A DNA stretch of 64,000 nucleotides from an uncultured Desulfobacter sp. GTDB taxonomy: Bacteria > Desulfobacterota > Desulfobacteria > Desulfobacterales > Desulfobacteraceae. Position numbers and translations under genes: made by a program. The DNA lies in assembly GCF_963664415.1 (NCBI RefSeq), contig NZ_OY761445.1:62001-126000 (forward strand), in the 5' to 3' direction. The notes beneath the pieces are model-generated. The model was not told where the DNA came from. It was given only the letters and a program-made list of their open reading frames with translations, and did not search any database. Shown piece after piece: positions 15,819-24,850 of the stretch; position 1 is the stretch's first letter, and every line of letters starts with the position of its first letter.

Positions 15819-18714
15819 TGACTATATAACCGGATTAAAGTCCTTTAAGGGGTTTGCAGGCGATATTGTCAGTCACAAAACGTTTGACGCACAACCTGCG
15901 GCCTGGGCATCCGGGAGCGCATTTCCCTGCTTTAAAAATGATTTATCCCGCTTTCTTGCAAAGCTTGGCATTAAAAGTCTGTACACCCACCAGGCCCGGG
16001 CTATTTCGCTCATTCTTGACAATTGTCATACGGTTATTGCTACACCCACGGCGTCGGGTAAAAGCCTGGTATATAACCTGCCGGTGATGGATGCGCTGAT
16101 TTCAGATCCCAAGGCCCATGCCCTGTATCTGTTTCCCCTAAAAGCCCTGGCCCGGGATCAGCTTGATACCGTAAATCAAATGCTGGACGGCACGGATGCA
16201 ATTTGTTCTCAGCAATTGACTGCGGGTGTTTATGACGGGGATATCACAGCGTATCAAAAGACAAAGATCCGCAAAAATCCACCCAATATCCTTTTATCCA
16301 ATCCAGAGATGCTGCATCTGGCCATGCTGGCCCATCATCATTTATGGGACTCTTTTTTCGCAAATCTGAAGTACATCGTGGTAGATGAGGTGCATACCTA
16401 CCGCGGAATCATGGGCTCGAACATGGCCTGGGTGTTTCGCAGGCTTTTGCGCATATGCCGGTTTTACGGATCTGACCCGTGCTTTATTTTCTGTTCGGCC
16501 ACCATTGCCAACCCCGGACAGCTTGCCTCGGAATTGACCGGGCTGCCGGTAGAGGTGGTGGATGAACAAGGCGCACCTTGTGGAAAAAAAGATGTTTTGA
16601 TGATGAAAGGGCTGGAGGGCGCGGCTCAGACTGCCATTACACTCATCCATGCCGCCGTGTACCGAAATCTGGCCACCATTGTTTACACCCAGTCCAGAAA
16701 AATTACGGAATTGATTGCTGTCTGGGCGGGACAGCGGGCCAAATCCATGGCCGATAAAATTTGTGCATACCGGGCCGGGTTTCTTCCCGAGGAGCGGCGG
16801 GAGATTGAACAAAAACTTGCCAAAGGCGAATTACTTTGCGTGGTATCAACGTCTGCCCTTGAACTTGGCATTGACATCGGCAATCTGGACCTTTGCATTC
16901 TTGTGGGTTATCCGGGAACCATGATGTCAACATGGCAGCGGGCCGGCAGGGTAGGGCGGGACGGCGGGGACTCCGCCATGGTACTCATTGCACATGAAAA
17001 CGCTTTGGATCAGTATTTTATCAATCATCCGGATATCTTTTTTTCTATGCCCCCTGAAACCGCGCGAATTAATCCTGAAAACCCCCAGATCCTTGACCGC
17101 CACCTGGATTGTGCGGCGGCTGAACTCAGCCTGGATGCCGATGATCCCTTGTTAAAGTCTGCAGTTGTGCAGGAACGGGTTCAAGCCCTGGGAAGTGAAG
17201 GCCGGTTGCTGTTGAGCCGGGACGGGCATACCTGGTTTTCCCGGCGCAAACGTCCCCACAGGGAGGTCAGTTTAAGGGGGACTGGCCACACCATCCCCAT
17301 ATTCAAAGAAGACACCCGGGAGAGTTTAGGGGACATCGATTGGCACAGATCCTATTTTGAAACCCATGAAGGGGCGGTTTACCTGCACCGGGGGCAAACC
17401 TTTGTTGTTACATTGTTTGACCATCTCAAAGGCGTGGTCCGGGCCAAAAAGGAAACGGTCAATTATTACACCCGGGCAAGATCTTCAAAAAACACTGAAA
17501 TTATTAGTATGGATAAAACCTGTCAGGTTAAAGGCACCCGGGTGGGGTTCGGCAAACTGAAAATCCGTGAACAGGTTACGGGTTATGAAAGAAAATCGGT
17601 TTCTGGGCAAAAATCCCTTGGTATCGTGCCGTTGAATCTGCCCGAACTGACCTACGAAACCCAGGGGTTGTGGATTGAGATTCCGGACTGGATCAGGCAG
17701 CGCATTGAAACGGATCATCTACATTTTATGGGCGGGATTCATGCGTTGGAGCATGCGGCCATCGGCATAATGCCGCTTCTGGTGATGACTGACAGAAATG
17801 ACCTGGGTGGTATATCCATGCCCTACCATCCCCAGGTTGATACGTCGGTTGTTTTTGTTTACGACGGCGTGCCGGGTGGATTGGGGCTTACATTGCAGGC
17901 CTTTGACAACGCAGAGCCCCTTATGCAAAGGACGTATGAGGCGATCCGGGACTGCCCTTGCGAGACCGGGTGCCCGGCATGTGTCCATTCTCCCAAATGC
18001 GGTTCGGGAAACCGTCCCATCGACAAGGAAGCGGCAAAGCAAATTCTTGATATGCTCCTTGAAAAAGAAGCGGGGCAGGGGACTGTCGCATTTGCACCTG
18101 CCACACCTGCGTCTCTTTTCCCGGATTTTGCTGTTCCCAAAAAAGTGGCCGATGAAAAAAAAACAGAGCCGATATTTCCCCAAAGATATGCCGTGCTTGA
18201 CATTGAAACCCGGCGGTCTGCCAAACAGGTGGGCGGATGGCATAAAGCCGAACGTATGGGGGTCTCCTGTGCTGTACTTTACGATTCCCTCGAAAAGGAT
18301 TTTCTGGTTTATTACCAGGAGGATATGGAAAAACTTGTGGAGCGGCTCGGGCAGATGGATCTGGTAATCGGATTTAACATTACCAGATTTGATTATAAAG
18401 TGTTGTCCGGGTTGAGCCGGTTTAATTTTCACAGTCTGCCCACCTTGGATATTCTGACAAAAGTCCATGATCGTTTAGGCTATCGTCTTTCACTGGATCA
18501 TCTGGCCGGGCAGACCCTGGGCCTTGAAAAAAGTGCGGACGGGCTTATAGCCTTGAAGTGGTGGCAGGAAGGCCGTCTGGATCTGATCGTGGACTATTGT
18601 ACCCAGGATGTGCGAGTTACCCATGAATTATATACCTATGGCCGGGATCATGGGTATTTGCTTTTTAAAAACAAGGCCGATCATCAGGTGCGTATACCAG
18701 TAGACTGGAAATAG
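15808..18714 (+). CDS. DEAD/DEAH helicase (DUF1998/MrfA type) fused to a DEDDy exonuclease
   Basis: The 968-residue protein begins with a superfamily 2 helicase core: motif I ATPTASGKS (78-86), FPLKALARDQ, motif II DEVH (about 193-196), motif III CSATIANP, and motif VI region GYPGTMMSTWQRAGRVGRDG. A DUF1998-like region carries a four-Cys set CPCETGCPACVHSPKCG (about 714-731), as in MrfA-type repair helicases. Residues 790-960 add an RNase H-like exonuclease: VLDIETR, GFNITRFDYKVL and YCTQDVRVTHELY, giving Asp/Glu, Asp and Tyr-xxx-Asp residues of the DEDDy class. Unwinding and 3'-5' degradation in one chain suggests DNA repair. The start is uncertain (GTG at 15808; see the overlapping leader ORF). 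Confidence 0.88.
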   Translation: MGIDDYITGLKSFKGFAGDIVSHKTFDAQPAAWASGSAFPCFKNDLSRFLAKLGIKSLYTHQARAISLILDNCHTVIATPTASGKSLVYNLPVMDALISDPKAHALYLFPLKALARDQLDTVNQMLDGTDAICSQQLTAGVYDGDITAYQKTKIRKNPPNILLSNPEMLHLAMLAHHHLWDSFFANLKYIVVDEVHTYRGIMGSNMAWVFRRLLRICRFYGSDPCFIFCSATIANPGQLASELTGLPVEVVDEQGAPCGKKDVLMMKGLEGAAQTAITLIHAAVYRNLATIVYTQSRKITELIAVWAGQRAKSMADKICAYRAGFLPEERREIEQKLAKGELLCVVSTSALELGIDIGNLDLCILVGYPGTMMSTWQRAGRVGRDGGDSAMVLIAHENALDQYFINHPDIFFSMPPETARINPENPQILDRHLDCAAAELSLDADDPLLKSAVVQERVQALGSEGRLLLSRDGHTWFSRRKRPHREVSLRGTGHTIPIFKEDTRESLGDIDWHRSYFETHEGAVYLHRGQTFVVTLFDHLKGVVRAKKETVNYYTRARSSKNTEIISMDKTCQVKGTRVGFGKLKIREQVTGYERKSVSGQKSLGIVPLNLPELTYETQGLWIEIPDWIRQRIETDHLHFMGGIHALEHAAIGIMPLLVMTDRNDLGGISMPYHPQVDTSVVFVYDGVPGGLGLTLQAFDNAEPLMQRTYEAIRDCPCETGCPACVHSPKCGSGNRPIDKEAAKQILDMLLEKEAGQGTVAFAPATPASLFPDFAVPKKVADEKKTEPIFPQRYAVLDIETRRSAKQVGGWHKAERMGVSCAVLYDSLEKDFLVYYQEDMEKLVERLGQMDLVIGFNITRFDYKVLSGLSRFNFHSLPTLDILTKVHDRLGYRLSLDHLAGQTLGLEKSADGLIALKWWQEGRLDLIVDYCTQDVRVTHELYTYGRDHGYLLFKNKADHQVRIPVDWK

Positions 18715-18734
18715 TATAGGTCCTGAGAAAAAAT

Positions 18735-18965
18735 ATGACGCAAAAAGAAGTTGCCGAGGCCACCGGGCTTTCTTTGAATGCCGTTCAGACTGCGGAGAGG
18801 GGCGCAAGCAAAATGATGACCTATATGAAAATATTACGAGTCTTGAATGCCCTTGACAGCTTGGACAATTTTTTGCCCGAAGTAAATATCAGCCCGCTGG
18901 AGTTGGCAAAAATGGCGGGTAAAAAACGTAAAAGAGCATCCGGGGCCAGGTTAAAGAACACCTGA
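18735..18965 (+). CDS. HipB-like HTH protein, probably N-terminally truncated
   Basis: The 76-residue frame has an XRE-type HTH (TQKEVAEATGLSLNAVQTAERG) and the C-terminal pattern of HipB-like antitoxins (LNALDSLDNFLP, ISPLELAKMAGKKRKRA). The first helix of the usual domain is missing before the Met. After its TGA the same frame continues into a HipA-like scrap. It may still be translated, but DNA binding is doubtful. Confidence 0.65.
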   Translation: MTQKEVAEATGLSLNAVQTAERGASKMMTYMKILRVLNALDSLDNFLPEVNISPLELAKMAGKKRKRASGARLKNT

Positions 18966-19070
18966 TGGAACTATGAAGACGCGTTCCAGGTGATGCGTAT
19001 TCTAAGGCTGCCATATGCTGAACAGGCACAGCAATACCGCCGTATGGTGTTTAACGCCGTAACACAATAA
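18966..19070 (+). pseudogene. Remnant of a HipA-like kinase toxin
   Basis: Directly after the HipB-like stop, in the same frame, the bases encode WNYEDAFQVMRILRLPY and AEQAQQYRRMVFNAV, then a TAA. This matches a central piece of HipA-type proteins (the segment before the catalytic NxDDH region), as I recall the family. The N-terminal and catalytic parts are gone. With the preceding gene it marks a dead HipBA module. Confidence 0.6.
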
Positions 19071-19105
19071 AATTCGATAATCCAGTTTCATAAAAATCAG
19101 CAGTG

Positions 19106-19930
19106 TCACCCTGCAAAATAGGTAACATCCGGATCATTTCTTTTAGGTGCCCTGGCATACTTTGTTTTGGGTATACCGACCATGAGCGCGCCATGACAGG
19201 TATGGTTGCCTGGCAGCCCCAATTTTTCCGAGAGCTCGGGCCATTGGGTCGCAGCATAAAGGACATATCCGGCCCAGCAACTGCCCAGGCCAAATACCGG
19301 TAAAGCAAGTTCAAGGTAAGCAAGTGCGGTGTGGCAGTCTGCCGCAGCACTTCCGAACCCATTGGATGCATAGGCAAAAACAAGCTGGGGGGCATCCCGG
19401 CATATTCTGTCAATTCCCATATTCCATTGGTTGATCAGTTTATCAATATGCATGATTGAAGCTCTTTGAGGATCTTTTTCCAAGATGAACTTCATCCAGT
19501 CGATGACACGGGAGGCGATGTCTTTGACATCCTTTTTTTTGTCAAACACCAACCATTTTACCGGTTGTTTGTTACTGCCGGTCGGTGCACAGCATGCAAT
19601 GGAAAGTGCCTTTTCAAATCGATCTTTTGGCACAGGTTGTTTTTTATACACCCTGATAGACCGCCTGGATCTTAAAAATTGTTCAGCCTGTTCCGGTGTT
19701 AAGATTAAATCATTTTGAATGGGCAGGCAGGCATCCGGTGGATTCGTTTCAAGATGAAAAGCGCCGGTAGGGCATATGGCCACACAATGTCCGCACCGGA
19801 TACAAAATTTTTCAGCGCCCTTTATGAGACACGGCCCTTCATTTTTCATTTCAATGATCTTTGCCGGGCAGTCAAGTACGCAAAGTCCATCCTTGTTACA
19901 TTTATCATAATCAATTTTAAACAGGGGCAT
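19106..19930 (-). CDS. Ferredoxin-nitroreductase fusion protein
   Basis: Start at 19930 (ATG, AAGGAT upstream) is preferred over a TTG eight codons earlier, giving 274 residues. The first 60 residues form a ferredoxin domain with CNKDGLCVLDCP and CIRCGHCVAICP. In the first motif an Asp stands where the second Cys normally is, as in some archaeal ferredoxins, so cluster I may be Asp-ligated or 3Fe-4S. The rest is an FMN nitroreductase domain with RRSIRVYKKQPV, CCAPTGSNKQPVKW, and GLGSCWAGY. Likely a flavin-dependent reductase with built-in electron entry. The substrate is unknown. Confidence 0.88.
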   Translation of the reverse strand: MPLFKIDYDKCNKDGLCVLDCPAKIIEMKNEGPCLIKGAEKFCIRCGHCVAICPTGAFHLETNPPDACLPIQNDLILTPEQAEQFLRSRRSIRVYKKQPVPKDRFEKALSIACCAPTGSNKQPVKWLVFDKKKDVKDIASRVIDWMKFILEKDPQRASIMHIDKLINQWNMGIDRICRDAPQLVFAYASNGFGSAAADCHTALAYLELALPVFGLGSCWAGYVLYAATQWPELSEKLGLPGNHTCHGALMVGIPKTKYARAPKRNDPDVTYFAG

Positions 19931-20108
19931 TGTTTTATTATCCTTGTTCAGCAAAAGTGTTTAAACGACCGTTATTTGATAACAAAAAATGATCATTGTA
20001 TAAATGAAAAGAATTTTCTCGTTTTTAGTTTTACACCAAAAGATCTGTTCTGCTAAGATCATTTTTATGAGGTAGTATTTTTAAATTTAAATATCTGGAG
20101 GTATCGAC

Positions 20109-20375
20109 ATGAAATCCATCCAGGCGGAATATAATGAGGCCTCAAGGGAAATCACCATCAAGAAAGATGCAAACGTTGAAGACTGGGTTTCGGTTTGCCG
20201 GCGGTTTAACGATGATGTTTCCAGGATCTGCGATGTTACCGATATGGAAGAGTATACCGGGCTTTTTGAGTGTTTTGATGACCAAAACAACAAACACTAT
20301 TACCTGGTAAAAGAAGACAAGGCGCTTCATCGGATGAAACGCCGTCACTTTTACGAAAACCTGGGGATTGATTAA
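20109..20375 (+). CDS. Small protein of unknown function, upstream of sirtuin gene
   Basis: I do not recognise this 88-residue charged protein (MKSIQAEYNEASREITI start, C-terminal RMKRRHFYENLGID). It has a good ribosome site (CTGGAGG) and ends one base before the sirtuin start codon at 20377, so the two are translationally linked. There is no signal peptide or membrane segment. It may be a partner or substrate of the sirtuin, on context only. Confidence 0.75.
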   Translation: MKSIQAEYNEASREITIKKDANVEDWVSVCRRFNDDVSRICDVTDMEEYTGLFECFDDQNNKHYYLVKEDKALHRMKRRHFYENLGID

Positions 20376-20376
20376 T

Positions 20377-21210
20377 ATGGACAACATAGAAGAAAACATC
20401 AAGCTCGCTGCTGAAGTTGTTAAAAATGCCGATGCCCTTTTTATAACTTCCGGTGCCGGTATGGGCGTTGATTCGGGACTGCCTGATTTCAGAGGAAATT
20501 CAGGCTTTTGGAAAGCTTATCCGCCCATAGCAAAACTGGGCAAATCCTTTAGTGAAATGGCAGACCCTATCTGGTTTCACAAGCAACCTGAAATCGCGTG
20601 GGCGTTTTATGGGCACAGGTTGAACCTTTATCTTGAAACCATTCCCCACGAAGGGTTTTTTCGGTTGCTTGAGTTGGGAAAAAAGAAGCCGTACGGATAT
20701 TTTGTATTCACGTCAAATGTTGACGGACAGTTCCAAATGGCCGGCTTTGACGAAGCGTTGATTGAAGAATGCCATGGTTCTATCCATCATCTTCAATGCA
20801 TCGAGCCCTGTTCTACCGACATCTGGGAGGTCGGAGAACAAACAGTCCATGTGGATATCGAGGCATTTGTGGCAACCGGTGAACTGCCTAAATGCAGAAA
20901 CTGCGGAAAACTGGCCCGGCCCAATATTTTAATGTTTGGGGACTGGAACTGGATATCAAACCGCACTGGTGAACAGGGACAGCGATTGCAATCTTGGCTG
21001 CAAAGGGTCAATAATGCCAATGCAAAATTAGCCATTATTGAAATGGGGGCAGGTCTTGCCGTGCCTACCGTGCGGATGACATCCCAGCGCGCCGGCAACA
21101 ACATGAATGCAACGCTGATACGCATTAACCCAAGGGATTACGATGTGCCCCAAGGCGCAATCGGCATACCGCTTGGTGCCAAGGAAGGCGTAGATAGAAT
21201 TTTAGCTTGA
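20377..21210 (+). CDS. Sir2-family NAD-dependent deacylase-like protein
   Basis: The 277-residue protein (ATG at 20377) has sirtuin motifs: NAD-binding FITSGAGMGVDSGLPDFRG (residues 22-40), FTSNVDGQF in place of the usual TQNVD, catalytic His in ECHGSIHHLQC, and a Cys pair CRNCGKLARPNILMFGD. The second Cys pair of a zinc site could be C of HHLQC and EPC just after the His. Sirtuins remove acyl groups from lysine or ADP-ribosylate targets using NAD. It is coupled to the small upstream gene and followed by an inverted repeat. Confidence 0.88.
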   Translation: MDNIEENIKLAAEVVKNADALFITSGAGMGVDSGLPDFRGNSGFWKAYPPIAKLGKSFSEMADPIWFHKQPEIAWAFYGHRLNLYLETIPHEGFFRLLELGKKKPYGYFVFTSNVDGQFQMAGFDEALIEECHGSIHHLQCIEPCSTDIWEVGEQTVHVDIEAFVATGELPKCRNCGKLARPNILMFGDWNWISNRTGEQGQRLQSWLQRVNNANAKLAIIEMGAGLAVPTVRMTSQRAGNNMNATLIRINPRDYDVPQGAIGIPLGAKEGVDRILA

Positions 21211-21237
21211 TGTTTTTGATTTTTAACTGAAAAGTTT

Positions 21238-21300
21238 AACCACGGAATACACAGAATACACGGAAGATAAAATTCCCTGATTTCCGTGTATTCCGTGGTT
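21238..21300. terminator. Inverted repeat between convergent genes, likely bidirectional terminator
   Basis: AACCACGGAATACAC...GGAA pairs with TTCCGTGTATTCCGTGGTT. The left arm has a 9-base internal duplication. Such TTCCGTG...GTGGTT repeats are widespread in bacterial intergenic DNA. Its place between the sirtuin and symporter 3' ends fits termination on both strands. Confidence 0.65.
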
Positions 21301-21342
21301 GAAATCATAGTTTGTTGTGTCTGCCGGTCCGGCCCGTGGCTG

Positions 21343-22725
21343 TTATAGAAAGATTGCCAGGATAAAGTAGCAGATCGGCAGAACGTATAAAACACCTCGT
21401 ATCATGGCAGAATATGTTTGTCTTTTTGTAAACACCACAATACATAAGCCGACAAATACTGCCGCCCCCCTGAACCCCATGGAAAGATAGCTCCAATGTA
21501 AAATTGTTGTGCTGAACCCTGCCATTACAACGCCGCCAGATAAAACGAGGACCACAAGTGTACATAACCTGACGATGGCCAGACTGTTGGCAGGTTCTTT
21601 TTTGAACAGGTGCCGAATGCCATCCATATAAATGTTGGTCGTCACCCCAAGCACAAGGCCTGCACCGGTGCCTAATACGGCAAGCAGTAGCACGGCAGAA
21701 CAGAACGCAGCCATTGCCGGGGGCAGGGTGTATTGAAAGAAAAAGGGCAATGCCTGGGCGCTTTGGCCTTCAAGTTCGGGGCAGTTGGCCCGAAGAAAAA
21801 GCCCCACAATAATACCTAAGATGCCGATGGGAGGGATGACAATAGCGGTAAGAAATGCACCGTTCCTGGCATCTTTTATTGTTTTAGCCGAAAAGATGGC
21901 CTGCAGGTAAATTTGGGTGGATAATACGCCGGTGACCATGGAGACAATATCAATGGCCGTTGGGCCAAAACCATTGGAAAAAAAGTTTAAAAAATTCGTA
22001 TCTTTGGGTAGTTGAGATAGAATGTTGCTCAGACCCTGCCCTTTGACCAGTGCAATCACAGTGCATACGATCATGATCGCGTACAGCAGGAAAAATTTGA
22101 TTTTCCCCACCATGCCGGCGCCGGAAATCCCGCCTGAAATAACAAAAAAGCCCATGAGTACCATGGTAATCAACAAAGATATTGGCAGCGGAAAGTGAAA
22201 TACGGAGGTCAGAATGGCCATGGCCGCCAGGTACTGGGCAATAATGTGAATAAACATGCCGCAGGAATTGAGCATGGAGCAGTAATATTGAAACTTGGTG
22301 CCAAAGTATTTGCCAAGCAGTTCGGAAACGGTTGTGACCTGCTCCCGCCTTAATGCTGCTGCAAAAAAGCATCCCAAAATAAAGCAGGAGATACCGCTGC
22401 CCAGGGTAAAAATCCAGGCGCTGATACCATGATCATAAGCCGATTGAACGGTCCCGATGGTGGAGACCCCACCGACCAGTGTGCCGATAATTACCCAGGA
22501 GACCTGGGTGGTGGAAAGGGATCTGCCTGCCACTGAAAAATCAGAACCACTGACCATGCGTTTTTGATTTTTTAGAACCAGGGCGCCAAAAAGAACAAAT
22601 GCGCCGACAAATACCACTGCGTATGTTAACTGTCCCAACCCGATAATCCTTAATGCAACAGAGTCCTTTAAATCCAGGGATACCGCATGTAAAATTTGAC
22701 ACAATAATCTCATTTGCAGCAGCAA
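21343..22725 (-). CDS. Sodium:solute symporter (SSS) family protein
   Basis: The 460-residue protein is very hydrophobic, with about 12 membrane helices, and has the SSS pattern: FSVAGRSLSTTQVSWVIIGT, GGVSTIGTVQSAYDHGISAW in the first core helices, and a central helix set ending TGAGLVLGVTTNIYMDGIRH. SSS proteins import substrates such as proline, pantothenate, sugars or acetate with sodium. The substrate cannot be read from the sequence. The precise start is uncertain because the first 25 residues precede the first helix. It is a single gene. Confidence 0.8.
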   Translation of the reverse strand: MLLQMRLLCQILHAVSLDLKDSVALRIIGLGQLTYAVVFVGAFVLFGALVLKNQKRMVSGSDFSVAGRSLSTTQVSWVIIGTLVGGVSTIGTVQSAYDHGISAWIFTLGSGISCFILGCFFAAALRREQVTTVSELLGKYFGTKFQYYCSMLNSCGMFIHIIAQYLAAMAILTSVFHFPLPISLLITMVLMGFFVISGGISGAGMVGKIKFFLLYAIMIVCTVIALVKGQGLSNILSQLPKDTNFLNFFSNGFGPTAIDIVSMVTGVLSTQIYLQAIFSAKTIKDARNGAFLTAIVIPPIGILGIIVGLFLRANCPELEGQSAQALPFFFQYTLPPAMAAFCSAVLLLAVLGTGAGLVLGVTTNIYMDGIRHLFKKEPANSLAIVRLCTLVVLVLSGGVVMAGFSTTILHWSYLSMGFRGAAVFVGLCIVVFTKRQTYSAMIRGVLYVLPICYFILAIFL

Positions 22726-23105
22726 ACGGGATTAATTGTTGTCAAGAAATACATTATTTTCATTCTGATACTCTGCTTTAAACCGGACTTGATTTTAAAA
22801 TTTTAAAAAGGCAGTTCTACGCCGGATCAACACATAACGCAATGGAAGAATCAGATTTTATGTTATCTGTATTGTTTAAAGGTAGTGATACCCTATGCTT
22901 GAGGGTATAGTTGTCTGTGCAGTGCCCTGGCGGCATTTGTTAACTGGTATCGTTAAATAAAATTCTGATTTCCAGACAGGTGTTTGGGGAATTTAAGGTG
23001 GTATAAATATAACTTGATTCTATTCTGAAATGCTGTTAAATTTCCACCCTTAATTTTACTATTTCAAGGCCTTTTTTATGAATCGGGCAGGGTAAAGAGA
23101 CATCA
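22726..23105. other. Intergenic region, one short hairpin
   Basis: This divergent gap between the symporter and prfC contains no gene. The only structure seen is a small hairpin, ATACCCT (22888) with AGGGTAT (22902), which could be an operator or nothing. Confidence 0.4.
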
Positions 23106-24722
23106 ATGACAAACCCCACAAACAAAACATTAGACAAGACGCTATTACCGGAAATAAAAAAACGCAGAACATTCGGCATTATCAGCCATCCGGATGCCGG
23201 CAAAACAACCTTGACGGAAAAGCTTTTGTTGTTCGGCGGGGCCATCCAGCAAGCCGGTGCAGTAAAATCCAGAAAAGCGGCCCGGGCCGCCACCTCGGAT
23301 TTTTTATCCATTGAGCAGGAAAGGGGCATTTCCGTATCGTCTTCAGTAATGAAGTTTAATTATAAGGATTATGAAATCAATCTCCTGGATACCCCGGGAC
23401 ATAAGGATTTCAGTGAGGATACTTACCGGGTGCTCACGGCGGTGGACTGTGCCGTAATGATCATTGACTCTGCCAAGGGGGTGGAGCCCCAGACCCAAAA
23501 ATTGATGGAGGTGTGTCGGATGCGCAATACGCCGATCATCACGTTTATCAACAAGCTGGACCGGGAGGGGCTGGAACCTCTTGATATTTTCCAGGACATT
23601 GAGGATAAGCTGCAGATCGAGTGTGTGCCTTTGACCTGGCCCATTGGTATGGGAAAGCGGTTTAGAGGGGTGTATAATCTGGAAGAACAGCAGTTGGGAA
23701 TTTTTACACCGGGATATACCCCTAAAAATGACGATGGAGTATTAATCGAAGACCTTGATGACCCCGTGCTGGAAGAAATGATTGGCCAGAGTCCGGCTGA
23801 TCAGCTGCGCGAGGATGTGGAGCTGATTTCTGTGGCTTCAGAGCCCTTTGATCTTGATCTTTATCTTAACGGCACCCAGACCCCGGTTTTTTTCGGTTCC
23901 GCCATTAATAATTTTGGCGTCAGGGAGATGCTGGATGCATTTGTACGGATTGCGCCATGCCCTGGTGTCCGGCCTACGGCATCCCGGGATGTGGATCCTT
24001 GTGAAAAGGCGTTTTCAGGGTTCACCTTTAAAATACAAGCCAACATGGATCCTGAACATAGGGATCGAATCGCTTTTTTCAGGATCTGTTCCGGAAAATT
24101 CACCAAGGGCATGAAAGTTCGTCATCACCGTATAGGTAAAGATATCAAAATTGCCAATGCCACCATTTTCATGGCCCAGGAGCGATCCAATGTGGAAGAG
24201 GCATATCCTGGAGATATCATTGGCATTCACAACCACGGTACCATTAAGATCGGGGATACCTTTACCACAAAAGAACCCTTGAAATTCCTGGGCATTCCAA
24301 ATTTTGCTCCGGAACATTTCAGGCGGGTACTGCTAAGAGATCCCCTAAAAGCCAAAGCCCTGACAAAAGGGCTGACCCAGTTGGCCGAAGAGGGCACTAT
24401 CCAGGTGTTTCGGCCCTTGCAGGGTAATATGCATATCATTGGTGCCGTGGGGGTACTTCAGTTTGATGTTACTATGGCCCGACTTAAAGCCGAATACAAT
24501 GTCAGTGCCGGATACGAGCCAGTAGACCTGTCCGTGGCCCGGTGGGTTGAAAGCGAAAGCGAATCTTATCTTAAAGACTTTATCCGGAAGAATGAATCCA
24601 GCCTGACCCGGGACGCAGAAGGGCGTTTGACTTTTCTCACCACAAGTGAATATCAGCTCGGTTTTACCCAGGAAGATTGGCCGGAGATCAAGTTCCATAA
24701 AACAAGGGAACACAACGAGTAA
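23106..24722 (+). CDS. prfC: Peptide chain release factor 3
   Basis: The 538-residue GTPase has P-loop SHPDAGKTTLTEKLL (27-41), switch-region RGISVSSSV, DTPGHKDFSEDTYR, NKLDREG for guanine specificity, and the RF3-type stretches GAIQQAGAVKSRKAARAA and PIGMGKRFRGVYNL. RF3 removes RF1 or RF2 from the ribosome after peptide release. Length and domain order (G domain, beta barrel, C-terminal domain) are normal. It stands as a single gene, with 128 bases before the next. Confidence 0.96.
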   Translation: MTNPTNKTLDKTLLPEIKKRRTFGIISHPDAGKTTLTEKLLLFGGAIQQAGAVKSRKAARAATSDFLSIEQERGISVSSSVMKFNYKDYEINLLDTPGHKDFSEDTYRVLTAVDCAVMIIDSAKGVEPQTQKLMEVCRMRNTPIITFINKLDREGLEPLDIFQDIEDKLQIECVPLTWPIGMGKRFRGVYNLEEQQLGIFTPGYTPKNDDGVLIEDLDDPVLEEMIGQSPADQLREDVELISVASEPFDLDLYLNGTQTPVFFGSAINNFGVREMLDAFVRIAPCPGVRPTASRDVDPCEKAFSGFTFKIQANMDPEHRDRIAFFRICSGKFTKGMKVRHHRIGKDIKIANATIFMAQERSNVEEAYPGDIIGIHNHGTIKIGDTFTTKEPLKFLGIPNFAPEHFRRVLLRDPLKAKALTKGLTQLAEEGTIQVFRPLQGNMHIIGAVGVLQFDVTMARLKAEYNVSAGYEPVDLSVARWVESESESYLKDFIRKNESSLTRDAEGRLTFLTTSEYQLGFTQEDWPEIKFHKTREHNE

Positions 24723-24850
24723 ATTTGACAGATAGCCACATCGTTTTTATATTTAAGTCCCAATAGATTAATTATTTTATATTGTTGTGGGTTGGATTGA
24801 TTTATTGAAAAATCAGTTCAGCCTATAGCTGCTATTTGAAGTAAAGTATA

